This document shows positions 1 to 6,949 of a stretch of 18,515 nucleotides of DNA, piece after piece (the stretch's first letter is position 1; every line of letters begins with the position of its first letter). Both the position numbers and the translations under genes were made by a program. The stretch is from positions 1 through 18,515 of the forward strand of contig NZ_DGLD01000009.1 in assembly GCF_002387245.1 (NCBI RefSeq), in the 5' to 3' direction. Origin of the DNA: Brevundimonas sp. UBA4553. GTDB taxonomy: Bacteria > Pseudomonadota > Alphaproteobacteria > Caulobacterales > Caulobacteraceae. Below the pieces are notes generated by a model that ran no database searches, was not told the DNA's origin, and saw only the letters and a program-made list of their open reading frames with translations.

Positions 1-1
1 C

Positions 2-334
2 GACACCCTGCCGGACGCGCGGATCAACACCGAGGAGGTCTTCGGCCCGGTCGCCTCGACCATTCGCGTGGCCAGCTACGAAGAGGCCCTGGCCGTCGCC
101 AACGGCGTCGAGTTCGGCCTGTCGGCGGGCATCGTCACGCAGTCGCTGAAACACGCCCGCGACTTCCAGAGAAACGCCCGCGCCGGCATGACCATGGTCA
201 ACCTGGCCACCGCCGGGGTCGACTATCACGTCCCCTTCGGCGGCACGAAGAAGTCCTCCTACGGCCCCCGCGAACAGGGCTTCGCCGCCGTCGAGTTCTA
301 CACCCAGATCAAGACCAGCTACTCGGCGAGCTGA
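2..334 (+). CDS. Alpha-ketoglutaric semialdehyde dehydrogenase, C-terminal fragment (5' end outside window)
   Basis: This frame is open from base 2 to a TGA at 332-334 and gives about 110 residues, the C-terminal end of an NAD(P)-dependent aldehyde dehydrogenase. The visible EEVFGPV motif is the conserved cofactor-binding segment downstream of the catalytic cysteine, which itself lies outside the window. The C-terminal stretch (VDYHVPFGG, then SSYGPREQG and EFYTQIKT) is characteristic of 2,5-dioxopentanoate (alpha-ketoglutaric semialdehyde) dehydrogenases. These catalyse the last step of oxidative pentose or hexarate degradation and yield 2-oxoglutarate. The lactonase begins only 5 bases downstream, so this is the upstream member of a co-transcribed set. 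The substrate assignment is by family resemblance plus context; a related semialdehyde dehydrogenase is the main alternative. Confidence 0.88.
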   Translation, partial: DTLPDARINTEEVFGPVASTIRVASYEEALAVANGVEFGLSAGIVTQSLKHARDFQRNARAGMTMVNLATAGVDYHVPFGGTKKSSYGPREQGFAAVEFYTQIKTSYSAS

Positions 335-339
335 CGGGC

Positions 340-1209
340 ATGACCGCGCCGACCCTCGTCTGGGACGTTCAGGCCGAACTCGGCGAGGGGCCGGTATGGG
401 ACGCGGCCCGCAACTGTCTGTGGTTCGTCGACATCAAGGGGCGGCGGCTGCATCGCTATACGCCCGCGCCTGAAGATCCCAGGACCGGGGACAAGGCGTC
501 ATGGGACGCCCCGGACCAGATCGGCTTCGCGTTTCCGGCCGAGGACGGCTCGCTGATCTGCGGCATACGCGGCGGCCTCTATCGTTTCGACGTGGACATG
601 GGCGACTTCTCCCTGTTCCAGCCGGTTGAGACAAACCGCCCTCAGAACCGCTTGAACGACGGCTTCGTCGCCCCGGATGGCGCTCTGTGGTTCGGCTCGA
701 TGGACGACAGCGAGGAAGGCCGGACTGGCGCCCTCTATCGCTGGTTCAAGGGCGAACTGAAGCGGCATGACGACGGGTATGGCGTCACCAACGGGCCGTG
801 CCTCAGCCCCGACGGCCGAACCCTCTATCACCACGACACGTTGGAGAAGACGGTGCTGGCCTTCGACCATGAGGACGGGGCGTTGTCGAACCGTCGCGTC
901 TTCGCGCGGACCGAGGACGGTTTCTGCGACGGGCCGAGCATGGATGCCGACGGGGTGCTGCACGTCGGTCTGTTCAATGGCTGGGGCGTGGCGCGGTTTT
1001 CGCCGGACGGAAGGCGTCTCGGAACCATCCGCTTTCCGGTGCAGACGGTGACCAAGGCGGCCTTCGGAGGGGCGGACGGGCGCGACCTCTATTGCACCAC
1101 GGCCTGGCTGGGGAACGCTGACAAGCGCGGGGCCCAGCCCACCTTGGGCGGCCTCTATCATGCGCGGGTCGATACGCCGGGTTTGCCGCAGCATCGAGTC
1201 GCGTTGTGA
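340..1209 (+). CDS. SMP-30/gluconolactonase-family sugar lactonase (probable xylono- or arabinonolactonase)
   Basis: This 289-residue protein is a six-bladed beta-propeller of the SMP-30/regucalcin/gluconolactonase family and is full length for that family. Residues fitting the divalent-metal site are Glu16 in GEGPVW, Asn151 in VTNGP and Asp202 in MDADG; the NRLNDG segment (103-108) is the usual substrate and metal loop. Such enzymes hydrolyse aldonolactones to aldonates in the cytoplasm. There is no signal peptide. It starts 5 bases after the semialdehyde dehydrogenase stop, and its TGA overlaps the next gene's GTG by 4 bases, implying translational coupling. With a pentonate-type dehydratase nearby, the likely substrate is xylono-1,4-lactone or arabinono-1,4-lactone, as for Caulobacter XylC. 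The exact sugar cannot be read from the sequence. Confidence 0.88.
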   Translation: MTAPTLVWDVQAELGEGPVWDAARNCLWFVDIKGRRLHRYTPAPEDPRTGDKASWDAPDQIGFAFPAEDGSLICGIRGGLYRFDVDMGDFSLFQPVETNRPQNRLNDGFVAPDGALWFGSMDDSEEGRTGALYRWFKGELKRHDDGYGVTNGPCLSPDGRTLYHHDTLEKTVLAFDHEDGALSNRRVFARTEDGFCDGPSMDADGVLHVGLFNGWGVARFSPDGRRLGTIRFPVQTVTKAAFGGADGRDLYCTTAWLGNADKRGAQPTLGGLYHARVDTPGLPQHRVAL

Positions 1210-2063
1210 GGATCGAGCGCGGCGACTGGGCCCTCGGCCTGCGGCCCGATCTCGGGGCCTCGATCACGTCCTTGACCTGGCGCGGGCGCGACGTGCTGCG
1301 CCCAGCGCCGGAAGATCTCGACAGTCCGCTGGCGGCGTCCAGTTTTCCGCTGGCTCCCTACGCCAACCGCATCGACGGCGGAGCCTTTGTGTTTGAGGGA
1401 AGGACGGTCCGACTGCCTGCCACGCCGCAGTTCGAACCCCATGCCCTGCATGGCGTCGGCTGGCGGTCGCGCTGGAATGTCGTGCGTGCCCAAGACGGGA
1501 CGGTTGATCTGGTCTTGGCCGCCGAGGCTGGACCGGAATGGCCCTGGGCGTGGACGGCCTCGCACCGTCTGACCTTGAATGAGAATGGGCTGGAGATGAG
1601 CCTGAGCCTCGCCAACGAGGATGCCGTTCCCATGCCCGCAGGTCTCGGCCTGCATCCCTATTTCGCTGTCGAGCCCGCGACCCGGTTGCAGTTGTCGGCG
1701 CCGAAGGTCTGGCTGACCGATGCACGCGAAATCCCGGAGCGGCTGGCCGCCGCCGACCAACTCCTCGACTGGAGCGATGGCGTCGCCCTGGCCGAGGCGC
1801 CTTTCGTCGATCACGCCTACGCCGACTGGGACGGGCGGGTGGCGCTGCTTCACGACGGCTGGCGCGTCGATCTGAGCGCCTCGCCCAACGCGCAGTGGGC
1901 CCAAGTCTATGCCCCGCGCGGCGAGGCCTTTGTCTGCGTCGAGCCCGTGACCCATCGCCCGGACGCCCACAACGCCCCGGCGGACGAGGACAGCGGCCTG
2001 ACCGAATTGGCACCCGGCGCCGCTTTGACTCTGACCGCCCGCATCACCGCTTCGGAGACCTGA
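1206..2063 (+). CDS. Aldose 1-epimerase (galactose mutarotase family)
   Basis: This 285-residue protein of the aldose 1-epimerase superfamily interconverts the alpha and beta anomers of free aldoses. Visible landmarks are the NRI motif near residue 54, His79 and His82 in PHALHG, His150 in GLHPYF (the expected general acid) and Glu246 in CVEPVTH (the expected general base). It has no signal peptide and should be cytoplasmic. It begins with GTG inside the stop region of the lactonase (4-base GTGA overlap), and the following esterase starts 1 base after its TGA. Epimerases are frequent in pentose catabolic operons, where they supply the anomer used by the sugar 1-dehydrogenase. That dehydrogenase is not in the window. 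Sugar specificity is unknown. Confidence 0.88.
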   Translation: MRIERGDWALGLRPDLGASITSLTWRGRDVLRPAPEDLDSPLAASSFPLAPYANRIDGGAFVFEGRTVRLPATPQFEPHALHGVGWRSRWNVVRAQDGTVDLVLAAEAGPEWPWAWTASHRLTLNENGLEMSLSLANEDAVPMPAGLGLHPYFAVEPATRLQLSAPKVWLTDAREIPERLAAADQLLDWSDGVALAEAPFVDHAYADWDGRVALLHDGWRVDLSASPNAQWAQVYAPRGEAFVCVEPVTHRPDAHNAPADEDSGLTELAPGAALTLTARITASET

Positions 2064-2064
2064 A

Positions 2065-2913
2065 ATGATCGCCGCGCTGACTGTCGCCGCCGCCCTGATC
2101 CAGACGTCCGCTGCGGCCGAAGCGCCGCCCGTCCAGCCGATCCGCGCGTCGAAGATCATCTTGGTGGGCGATTCCACCACGGCGGTGATCGGCGGCTGGG
2201 GGCCGAGCTTCTGCGCCTATCATGTCACCTCGTTCGCGGCCTGCGTGAACCTGGCGCGAGGCGGGCGCAGCTCGGGCAGCTATATCGCCGAGGGTTCGTG
2301 GGATCTGGCCCTGTCCGAGATGGCGACGCCAGGCTATGCGAACACCTATGTCCTGATTCAGTTCGGCCACAACGACCAGCCCGGCAAGCCGGGGCGCTCG
2401 ACTGATCTGGCGACCGAGTTTCCCGCCAACCTGAAACGCTATGTGGCTGAGGCGCGCGCGCGGGGCGCCACGCCGATCCTGCTGACGCCTCTGGTGCGCC
2501 GTCAGTTCGTCGATGGGCGTTTGCAAAACGATCTGGAACCGTGGGCCGAGGCGGTGCGGGTTGTGGCGGCTGAGACCAATACGCCTCTGGTCGATCTGAA
2601 TCACGCCAGCGCTGAGACGGTGCAGGCGCTGGGCCCGGCGATGTCGGCCCGTTTCGCGCAAGCCGCGCCGTCGCCGGAGGTGGCGGCCGCCCTGATGACC
2701 GGCACGACCATCGCCTCCAGCACCGGAGTTCCCGCCGCGCCCGGCGCGCCGTCTACGGCGCAGAACAATGCGGCGGTCGAGCCTCTGGGGCAGGCGCGCA
2801 TCGCGTTCGACTACACCCACGTCGGACGCGAGGGCGCGGACTTCTTCGCCGCCCTGGTCACGCACGACCTGATTGCGGCGGCGCCTTCGATGCGGCGACT
2901 GTTGATACCTTGA
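2065..2913 (+). CDS. Secreted SGNH acetylesterase, rhamnogalacturonan acetylesterase (CE12)-like
   Basis: This 282-residue SGNH/GDSL hydrolase has a short signal peptide (about residues 1-19, ending SAAAEA), so it is probably periplasmic. The SGNH blocks are visible: GDSTT with nucleophile Ser37 (block I), RGGRSS with an oxyanion glycine at 66-67 (block II), FGHND with Asn103 (block III) and DYTH with Asp249 and His252 (block V). This pattern fits rhamnogalacturonan/xylan acetylesterases of family CE12, which remove acetyl groups from plant cell-wall oligosaccharides. An Ala/Pro/Thr-rich, low-complexity stretch (about 195-242) separates the core from block V and is longer than I expect for the family. 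It starts 1 base after the epimerase stop. Its stop lies 6 bases from the convergent dehydratase stop, with no terminator hairpin between them. Confidence 0.85.
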   Translation: MIAALTVAAALIQTSAAAEAPPVQPIRASKIILVGDSTTAVIGGWGPSFCAYHVTSFAACVNLARGGRSSGSYIAEGSWDLALSEMATPGYANTYVLIQFGHNDQPGKPGRSTDLATEFPANLKRYVAEARARGATPILLTPLVRRQFVDGRLQNDLEPWAEAVRVVAAETNTPLVDLNHASAETVQALGPAMSARFAQAAPSPEVAAALMTGTTIASSTGVPAAPGAPSTAQNNAAVEPLGQARIAFDYTHVGREGADFFAALVTHDLIAAAPSMRRLLIP

Positions 2914-2919
2914 TCCGCC

Positions 2920-4716
2920 TCAGTGGTTGTCGCGGGGCAGGCCGAGGGTGTCGACGATGCGGTGATACTTGACGGCAGGCTCCAGCACGGCGCCTGTCTC
3001 CAGTTCGCCGACCATGGCGCGTTGGAACTCTTGCCACGGCGTCTGTGACGCCGGGTATTGGTAGCCGCCGCCAGCCTCGAATGCGGCGCGGCGTTCGGCC
3101 ATTTCGGCGGCGTCGATCAACACGTCCACGCGACGGGTGTTGAGGTCGATACGCATCCGGTCGCCCGTCTTCAACAGGGCGATGTTCCCGCCAGTCGCCG
3201 CCTCGGGCGAGGCGTTCAGGATCGAGGGCGATCCCGAGGTGCCGGATTGGCGCCCATCGCCGATGCAGGGCAGGGCGTGGATGCCCTGTTTGATCAGATA
3301 GGCCGGCGGCCGCATATTGACGACCTCGGCCGCGCCAGGGTGGCCGACTGGTCCGGCTCCGCGCATCACCAGGATGCTGTCGGGGGTGATGCCTTCCGCC
3401 GGATTGTCGATGCGATGATGATAATCCTCTGGACCATCGAAGACGACGACGTCGCCGGTGAAGGCGTCGGGGGCCGCAGGATCGGACAGGTAGCGCTCGC
3501 GGAACTCGGCGCTGATGACGCTGGTCTTCATGATGGCGCTGTCGAAGACGTTGCCCGACAGGACCAGGAAGCCCGCGTCGTTCACAAGCGCCGTGTCGAA
3601 GTCGCGAATGACGTCGGGCAGAACGACGCTTGCGCCCCGACAGTTGTCGCCGATGGTGCGGCCGTTGACCGTCACGGCGTCCTCGTGGATCTGGCCGCGC
3701 CGCATCAGTTCGGCCACGACGGCGGGCACGCCGCCCGCCTGATGGAAGTCCTCGCCCAGATACCTGCCGGCGGGCTGCAGGTTCACGAGCAACGGCGTCC
3801 GGTGCCCGACCTCTTCCCAGGCCTGCAGCGGCAGATCGATGCCAGCGTGGCGGGCCAGAGCTGTCAGGTGGATCGGGGCGTTGGTCGAGCCGCCGATGGC
3901 CGAGTTGACGACGATTGCGTTCTCGAACGCCTCGCGGGTCAGGATATCTGACGGTTTCAGATCCTCGCGGACCATGTCGACGATACGCAGTCCGGTCTTA
4001 TAGGCGACCTGGGGCCTTTCACGATAGGGGGCGGGGATGGCCGCCGAGCCGGGGAGGGACATGCCCAGGGCCTCGGCCAGCGAGTTCATCGTCGTCGCCG
4101 TGCCCATTGTGTTGCAGTAACCGACCGAAGGGGCCGAGGTGGCCACCAGGTCGATGAATTCCTCATAGCCGATCTCGCCGGCCGCCATCATCTCGCGGGC
4201 CTTCCAGATGATGGTGCCGGAGCCCACACGTTCGCCCTTGTGCCAGCCGTTCAGCATGGGGCCGACCGAAAGCGCGATGGCGGGAATGTCCACGGTCGCC
4301 GCCGCCATCAGACAGGCGGGCGTGGTCTTGTCGCAGCCGATAGTCAGGACGACGCCGTCGATCGGATATCCGTACAGCAGCTCGACCAGACCCATGTAGG
4401 CCAGGTTGCGGTCCAGCCCGGCGGTCGGGCGCTTGCCGGTTTCCTGAATGGGATGGACCGGAAACTCCAGGGCGACGCCGCCGGCCTCGCGGATGCCCTC
4501 GCGCACTCGCTTGGCCAGCTCGATGTGATGGCGGTTGCAGGGAGACAGGTCCGACCCGGTCTGGGCGATGCCGATGATCGGCTTCCCGGAGCGCAGTTCT
4601 TCCAGGGTCAGGCCGTAGTTCAGATAGCGCTCCAGATAGAGCGCGGTCATGTCGGGGTTCGAGGGATTGTCGAACCAGGCACGGCTGCGGAGCGGCTTGG
4701 ACGAAGTCTTGGTCAT
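2920..4716 (-). CDS. xylD: IlvD/Edd-family aldonate dehydratase, close to D-xylonate dehydratase XylD
   Basis: This 598-residue protein of the dihydroxy-acid/6-phosphogluconate dehydratase family uses an Fe-S cluster to convert an aldonate to its 2-keto-3-deoxy acid. Fe-S cysteines are Cys60 (SDLSPCN), Cys128 (TIGCDKTTP) and Cys201 (GYCNTMGTA). Their spacing, and blocks such as RSRAWFDNP, MTALYLER and GDGRQSGT, match Caulobacter xylonate dehydratase as I recall it. An in-frame ATG at 4755 adds 13 residues; I prefer 4716 because the homologous N-terminus (MTKTSSKPLRSRAWF) starts there, though neither ATG has a clear Shine-Dalgarno. It is transcribed toward the lactonase/epimerase/esterase genes and away from the GntR regulator. 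L-arabinonate or another pentonate is an equally possible substrate, so the symbol is provisional. Confidence 0.87.
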   Translation of the reverse strand: MTKTSSKPLRSRAWFDNPSNPDMTALYLERYLNYGLTLEELRSGKPIIGIAQTGSDLSPCNRHHIELAKRVREGIREAGGVALEFPVHPIQETGKRPTAGLDRNLAYMGLVELLYGYPIDGVVLTIGCDKTTPACLMAAATVDIPAIALSVGPMLNGWHKGERVGSGTIIWKAREMMAAGEIGYEEFIDLVATSAPSVGYCNTMGTATTMNSLAEALGMSLPGSAAIPAPYRERPQVAYKTGLRIVDMVREDLKPSDILTREAFENAIVVNSAIGGSTNAPIHLTALARHAGIDLPLQAWEEVGHRTPLLVNLQPAGRYLGEDFHQAGGVPAVVAELMRRGQIHEDAVTVNGRTIGDNCRGASVVLPDVIRDFDTALVNDAGFLVLSGNVFDSAIMKTSVISAEFRERYLSDPAAPDAFTGDVVVFDGPEDYHHRIDNPAEGITPDSILVMRGAGPVGHPGAAEVVNMRPPAYLIKQGIHALPCIGDGRQSGTSGSPSILNASPEAATGGNIALLKTGDRMRIDLNTRRVDVLIDAAEMAERRAAFEAGGGYQYPASQTPWQEFQRAMVGELETGAVLEPAVKYHRIVDTLGLPRDNH

Positions 4717-4753
4717 GCGATGTGGGAGGCCGTGCGGCGCCGAAGGTGGCAAC

Positions 4754-4779
4754 ATATTTTGAATATCATAATACTAATG
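4754..4779. promoter_or_regulatory. AT-rich candidate operator/promoter between dehydratase and GntR regulator
   Basis: In this GC-rich genome the divergent gap contains an AT-rich block with two adjacent imperfect palindromes. One is ATATT-nnn-AATAT (4754-4766) with perfect 5-bp arms; the other fits CATnAnnnTnATG (4767-4779). TATTAT, TATGAT and CATAAT hexamers on either strand could serve as -10 elements, but no convincing -35 was found. FadR-type regulators usually bind short palindromes in the gap beside their own gene, so this is the best candidate operator. The assignment is inference. Confidence 0.4.
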
Positions 4780-4817
4780 GTTCGCTAGTGCCTTTGCGCT
4801 GGCGTGACTGGGACGCT

Positions 4818-4823
4818 AGAGGA
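4818..4823 (+). promoter_or_regulatory. Shine-Dalgarno deciding the GntR regulator start
   Basis: AGAGGA lies 7 bases before the ATG at 4831. The in-frame GTG at 4804 has no such site, so the ATG is preferred. Confidence 0.6.
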
Positions 4824-4830
4824 TTGGCTT

Positions 4831-5586
4831 ATGGACATGTCTTCGCCCCATCCCTCCCTGACGCCGTCTCGGGGCAATGGTCAGGTCGTCTCAGCGCACG
4901 ACCAGATCGTGCGTTCATTGGCGCAGGACATCCTCGTGGGGGCCTTGGCCCCGGGCGATAAGCTTCCGATGGAAGCTGAACTCCTCGAACGGTTCGGCGT
5001 CTCACGCACGGCGTTGCGGGAAGCGCTTAAGACCTTGTCAGCAAAGGGGTTTTTAAGCGTAAAAACCAGGGTTGGCACGCGGGTGAGCGACAGCGTCCAC
5101 TGGAACTTCTTCGACAAGGAGGTTCTCGGTTGGCGAGTGGCGGCAGGTATGGATGCGCAGTTCAGGCGTCATTTGGCTGAAGTTCGGCAGAGCCTGGAGC
5201 CCACCGCCGCCCGGCTGGCCGCAAGGCACCGCACCGAGGCCGACCTGGAGGCGATGCGCCAGGCGCTCGACTGGATGCGACGTGAGGACCGCTCGGCCTT
5301 TGAGTTCGCACGGGCCGACCTGGCGCTGCATCTGGCGATCGGGGCCGCGTCGCAGAATCCGATGATCAGATCCGTGGCTGGCGTGATCGAGACGGCCCTG
5401 CTGGAGGCCTTTACGCTCAGCCCGCCGACGCAGGCGCCCGACCTTCATCATGAGACGGTTCAGGCGCACGTCCGCATCGTTGAGCGGATCGCCGAGCAGG
5501 ACGAGGAAGGCGCCGCCCAGGCCATGCTGGCGGTGATTGACGCGGGATACCAACGGGTTGAAGCGGAACGATCGCCGACGAGATAG
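4831..5586 (+). CDS. GntR-family transcriptional regulator, FadR subfamily (FCD domain)
   Basis: This 251-residue regulator has an N-terminal winged helix-turn-helix (about 22-88; PGDKLPMEAELLERFGVSRT followed by ALREALKTL) and a helical FCD effector domain (about 105-240). In the FCD, Asp163, His167 and His213 fit metal-ligand positions. The usual last histidine near 235 appears to be Val, so metal binding may be altered or absent. The region after the wing (WNFFDKEVLGW) resembles sugar-acid regulators such as DgoR. Divergent placement next to the aldonate dehydratase suggests it represses the pentonate genes and is released by an aldonate or keto-deoxy acid. Start 4831 is chosen for its AGAGGA Shine-Dalgarno. 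Its stop lies 28 bases from the convergent dctD stop. Confidence 0.88.
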   Translation: MDMSSPHPSLTPSRGNGQVVSAHDQIVRSLAQDILVGALAPGDKLPMEAELLERFGVSRTALREALKTLSAKGFLSVKTRVGTRVSDSVHWNFFDKEVLGWRVAAGMDAQFRRHLAEVRQSLEPTAARLAARHRTEADLEAMRQALDWMRREDRSAFEFARADLALHLAIGAASQNPMIRSVAGVIETALLEAFTLSPPTQAPDLHHETVQAHVRIVERIAEQDEEGAAQAMLAVIDAGYQRVEAERSPTR

Positions 5587-5614
5587 AGGCGTCCGTACTT
5601 GGCGAATCGCGTTG

Positions 5615-6949
5615 CTAGGGGCGGAAGTCCGAGGGCTTCAGGCCGTGACGCTTCAGTTTGTCGTACAGGGTCTTTCGGGGGATTTTCAGTTGCATCAACG
5701 TCTGTGCCACGTCGCCTTCAAGCGCGCGCAGGGTATCCCGGAGTATGCGATTCTCAAATCGTGCGACCCTCTCAGCAAGGCCGCAGTCCAGCTCCTCGGC
5801 TGCGCCGTGGTTTTCAAGGCCTAATGCGAAGCGGTGAGCGAAATGGGATAGCTCGCGGATGTTGCCGGGCCATGGGTGCTCCAGAAGGCGGGCTCTGACG
5901 GCGTCCGTGATGGGCGGAACCAAGCCGTCCGCGCCGACAGGCGCACGGGCCAGAAGGCTCGCGAAGAGCAAGGGAATATCTTCGCGCCGCTCCCTAAGAG
6001 GTGGGATCCTCAAGCGCACCACATTGAGACGGTAGTAAAGGTCCTGTCGTACACGTCCATCCGCGACGGCCGCCTCCAGATCTTCGGCGGAAGACGCCAG
6101 AACCCTCAGATCTACGATGCGCGGTTCTTGCGCACCGATCGGCTGGACTTCCCTTTCCTCTAGCACGCGCAGCATTTTGACCTGGACGGCTGGGGGCATG
6201 CTCTCCACGGCGTCGAGATAGAGGGAGCCGTTGTGCGCTCTTTCGACATGACCGACATGGCGGCGTAGGGCGCCGGCGAAAGCTCCCAGTTCGTGTCCGA
6301 ACATTTCGCTTTCGATCAACCCGTCAGGGAAGGCGCCGCAGTTAACGGCGACGAAGGGGTGCAGGCGACGCCGTCCGCCACTGTGCAGGGCGCGAGCGAC
6401 GGCTTCCTTGCCGACGCCGGTTTCGCCTTCGATCAGGACATCCATCCGTGCATCGGCGATCTGGGCGATGGTCGCGCGGAGCGACCGGATCGCCCTACTT
6501 TCACCCAGCAGAGGCAGCTCGAGGCCTGCTTCGGTAGAGAGCGCCGTCAGACGTCGATTGTCGAGCACGAGCGCTCGTTTCTCGAGCGCCCGCTTCAGGC
6601 TGTCGTGCAGCCGGTCAAACGGAAACGGTTTGGCCACAAAATCATAGGCTCCGTCTCGCATGGCGGCCACCGCATCGGCGATGTCGCCATGACCGGTGAT
6701 CAGAATGACGGGCAAGGCCGGGTCCAAGCCTTGGATGCGATTCAGAAGTTGCCGTCCATCCAGGCCCGGCATGCGCAAATCAGTGACGATTACCCCCGGG
6801 AAGTCGGCGTCAATATCCGTCAAGGCGGCTTCGGCTGACCGGTATGGCCGAACGACCAGATCTTCGACCTCCAGTCGTTCGGCCAGGGCGGCGCGAAAGT
6901 CGGTGTCGTCCTCGATCAGGGCGACGGTGTTCAGGCGTGAAAAATCCAT
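5615..6949 (-). CDS. dctD: DctD-family C4-dicarboxylate response regulator with altered AAA+ motifs
   Basis: This 444-residue NtrC-type regulator has a receiver domain (1-120; acidic Asp14/Asp15, phospho-acceptor Asp57, Thr85, Lys107), an AAA+ domain (about 148-375; Walker A GETGVGKE at 175-182) and a C-terminal Fis-type helix-turn-helix (about 405-440; IPRKTLYDKLKRHGL, typical of DctD). It should act with DctB to control dctA in response to C4-dicarboxylates. Two motifs are abnormal. The sigma-54-contacting GAFTGA loop reads GAFAGA (222-227), and the Walker B Asp-Glu reads Asp-Ala (LYLDAV, Asp246/Ala247). In known family members these residues are needed to remodel sigma-54 holoenzyme and hydrolyse ATP. 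Its ATG overlaps the dctB TGA by one base (TGATG), so translation is coupled. Confidence 0.9.
   Translation of the reverse strand: MDFSRLNTVALIEDDTDFRAALAERLEVEDLVVRPYRSAEAALTDIDADFPGVIVTDLRMPGLDGRQLLNRIQGLDPALPVILITGHGDIADAVAAMRDGAYDFVAKPFPFDRLHDSLKRALEKRALVLDNRRLTALSTEAGLELPLLGESRAIRSLRATIAQIADARMDVLIEGETGVGKEAVARALHSGGRRRLHPFVAVNCGAFPDGLIESEMFGHELGAFAGALRRHVGHVERAHNGSLYLDAVESMPPAVQVKMLRVLEEREVQPIGAQEPRIVDLRVLASSAEDLEAAVADGRVRQDLYYRLNVVRLRIPPLRERREDIPLLFASLLARAPVGADGLVPPITDAVRARLLEHPWPGNIRELSHFAHRFALGLENHGAAEELDCGLAERVARFENRILRDTLRALEGDVAQTLMQLKIPRKTLYDKLKRHGLKPSDFRP

Noticed and set aside
1158..2180. 340-residue open frame on the - strand over the epimerase and the start of the esterase
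   Set aside because: It is antisense to two genes with complete family motifs, and its translation is low in recognisable structure. Long antisense frames are common at this GC content.
3058..3951. 297-residue open frame on the + strand over the dehydratase
   Set aside because: It is antisense to the XylD-like gene, whose conserved cysteines and blocks are unambiguous.
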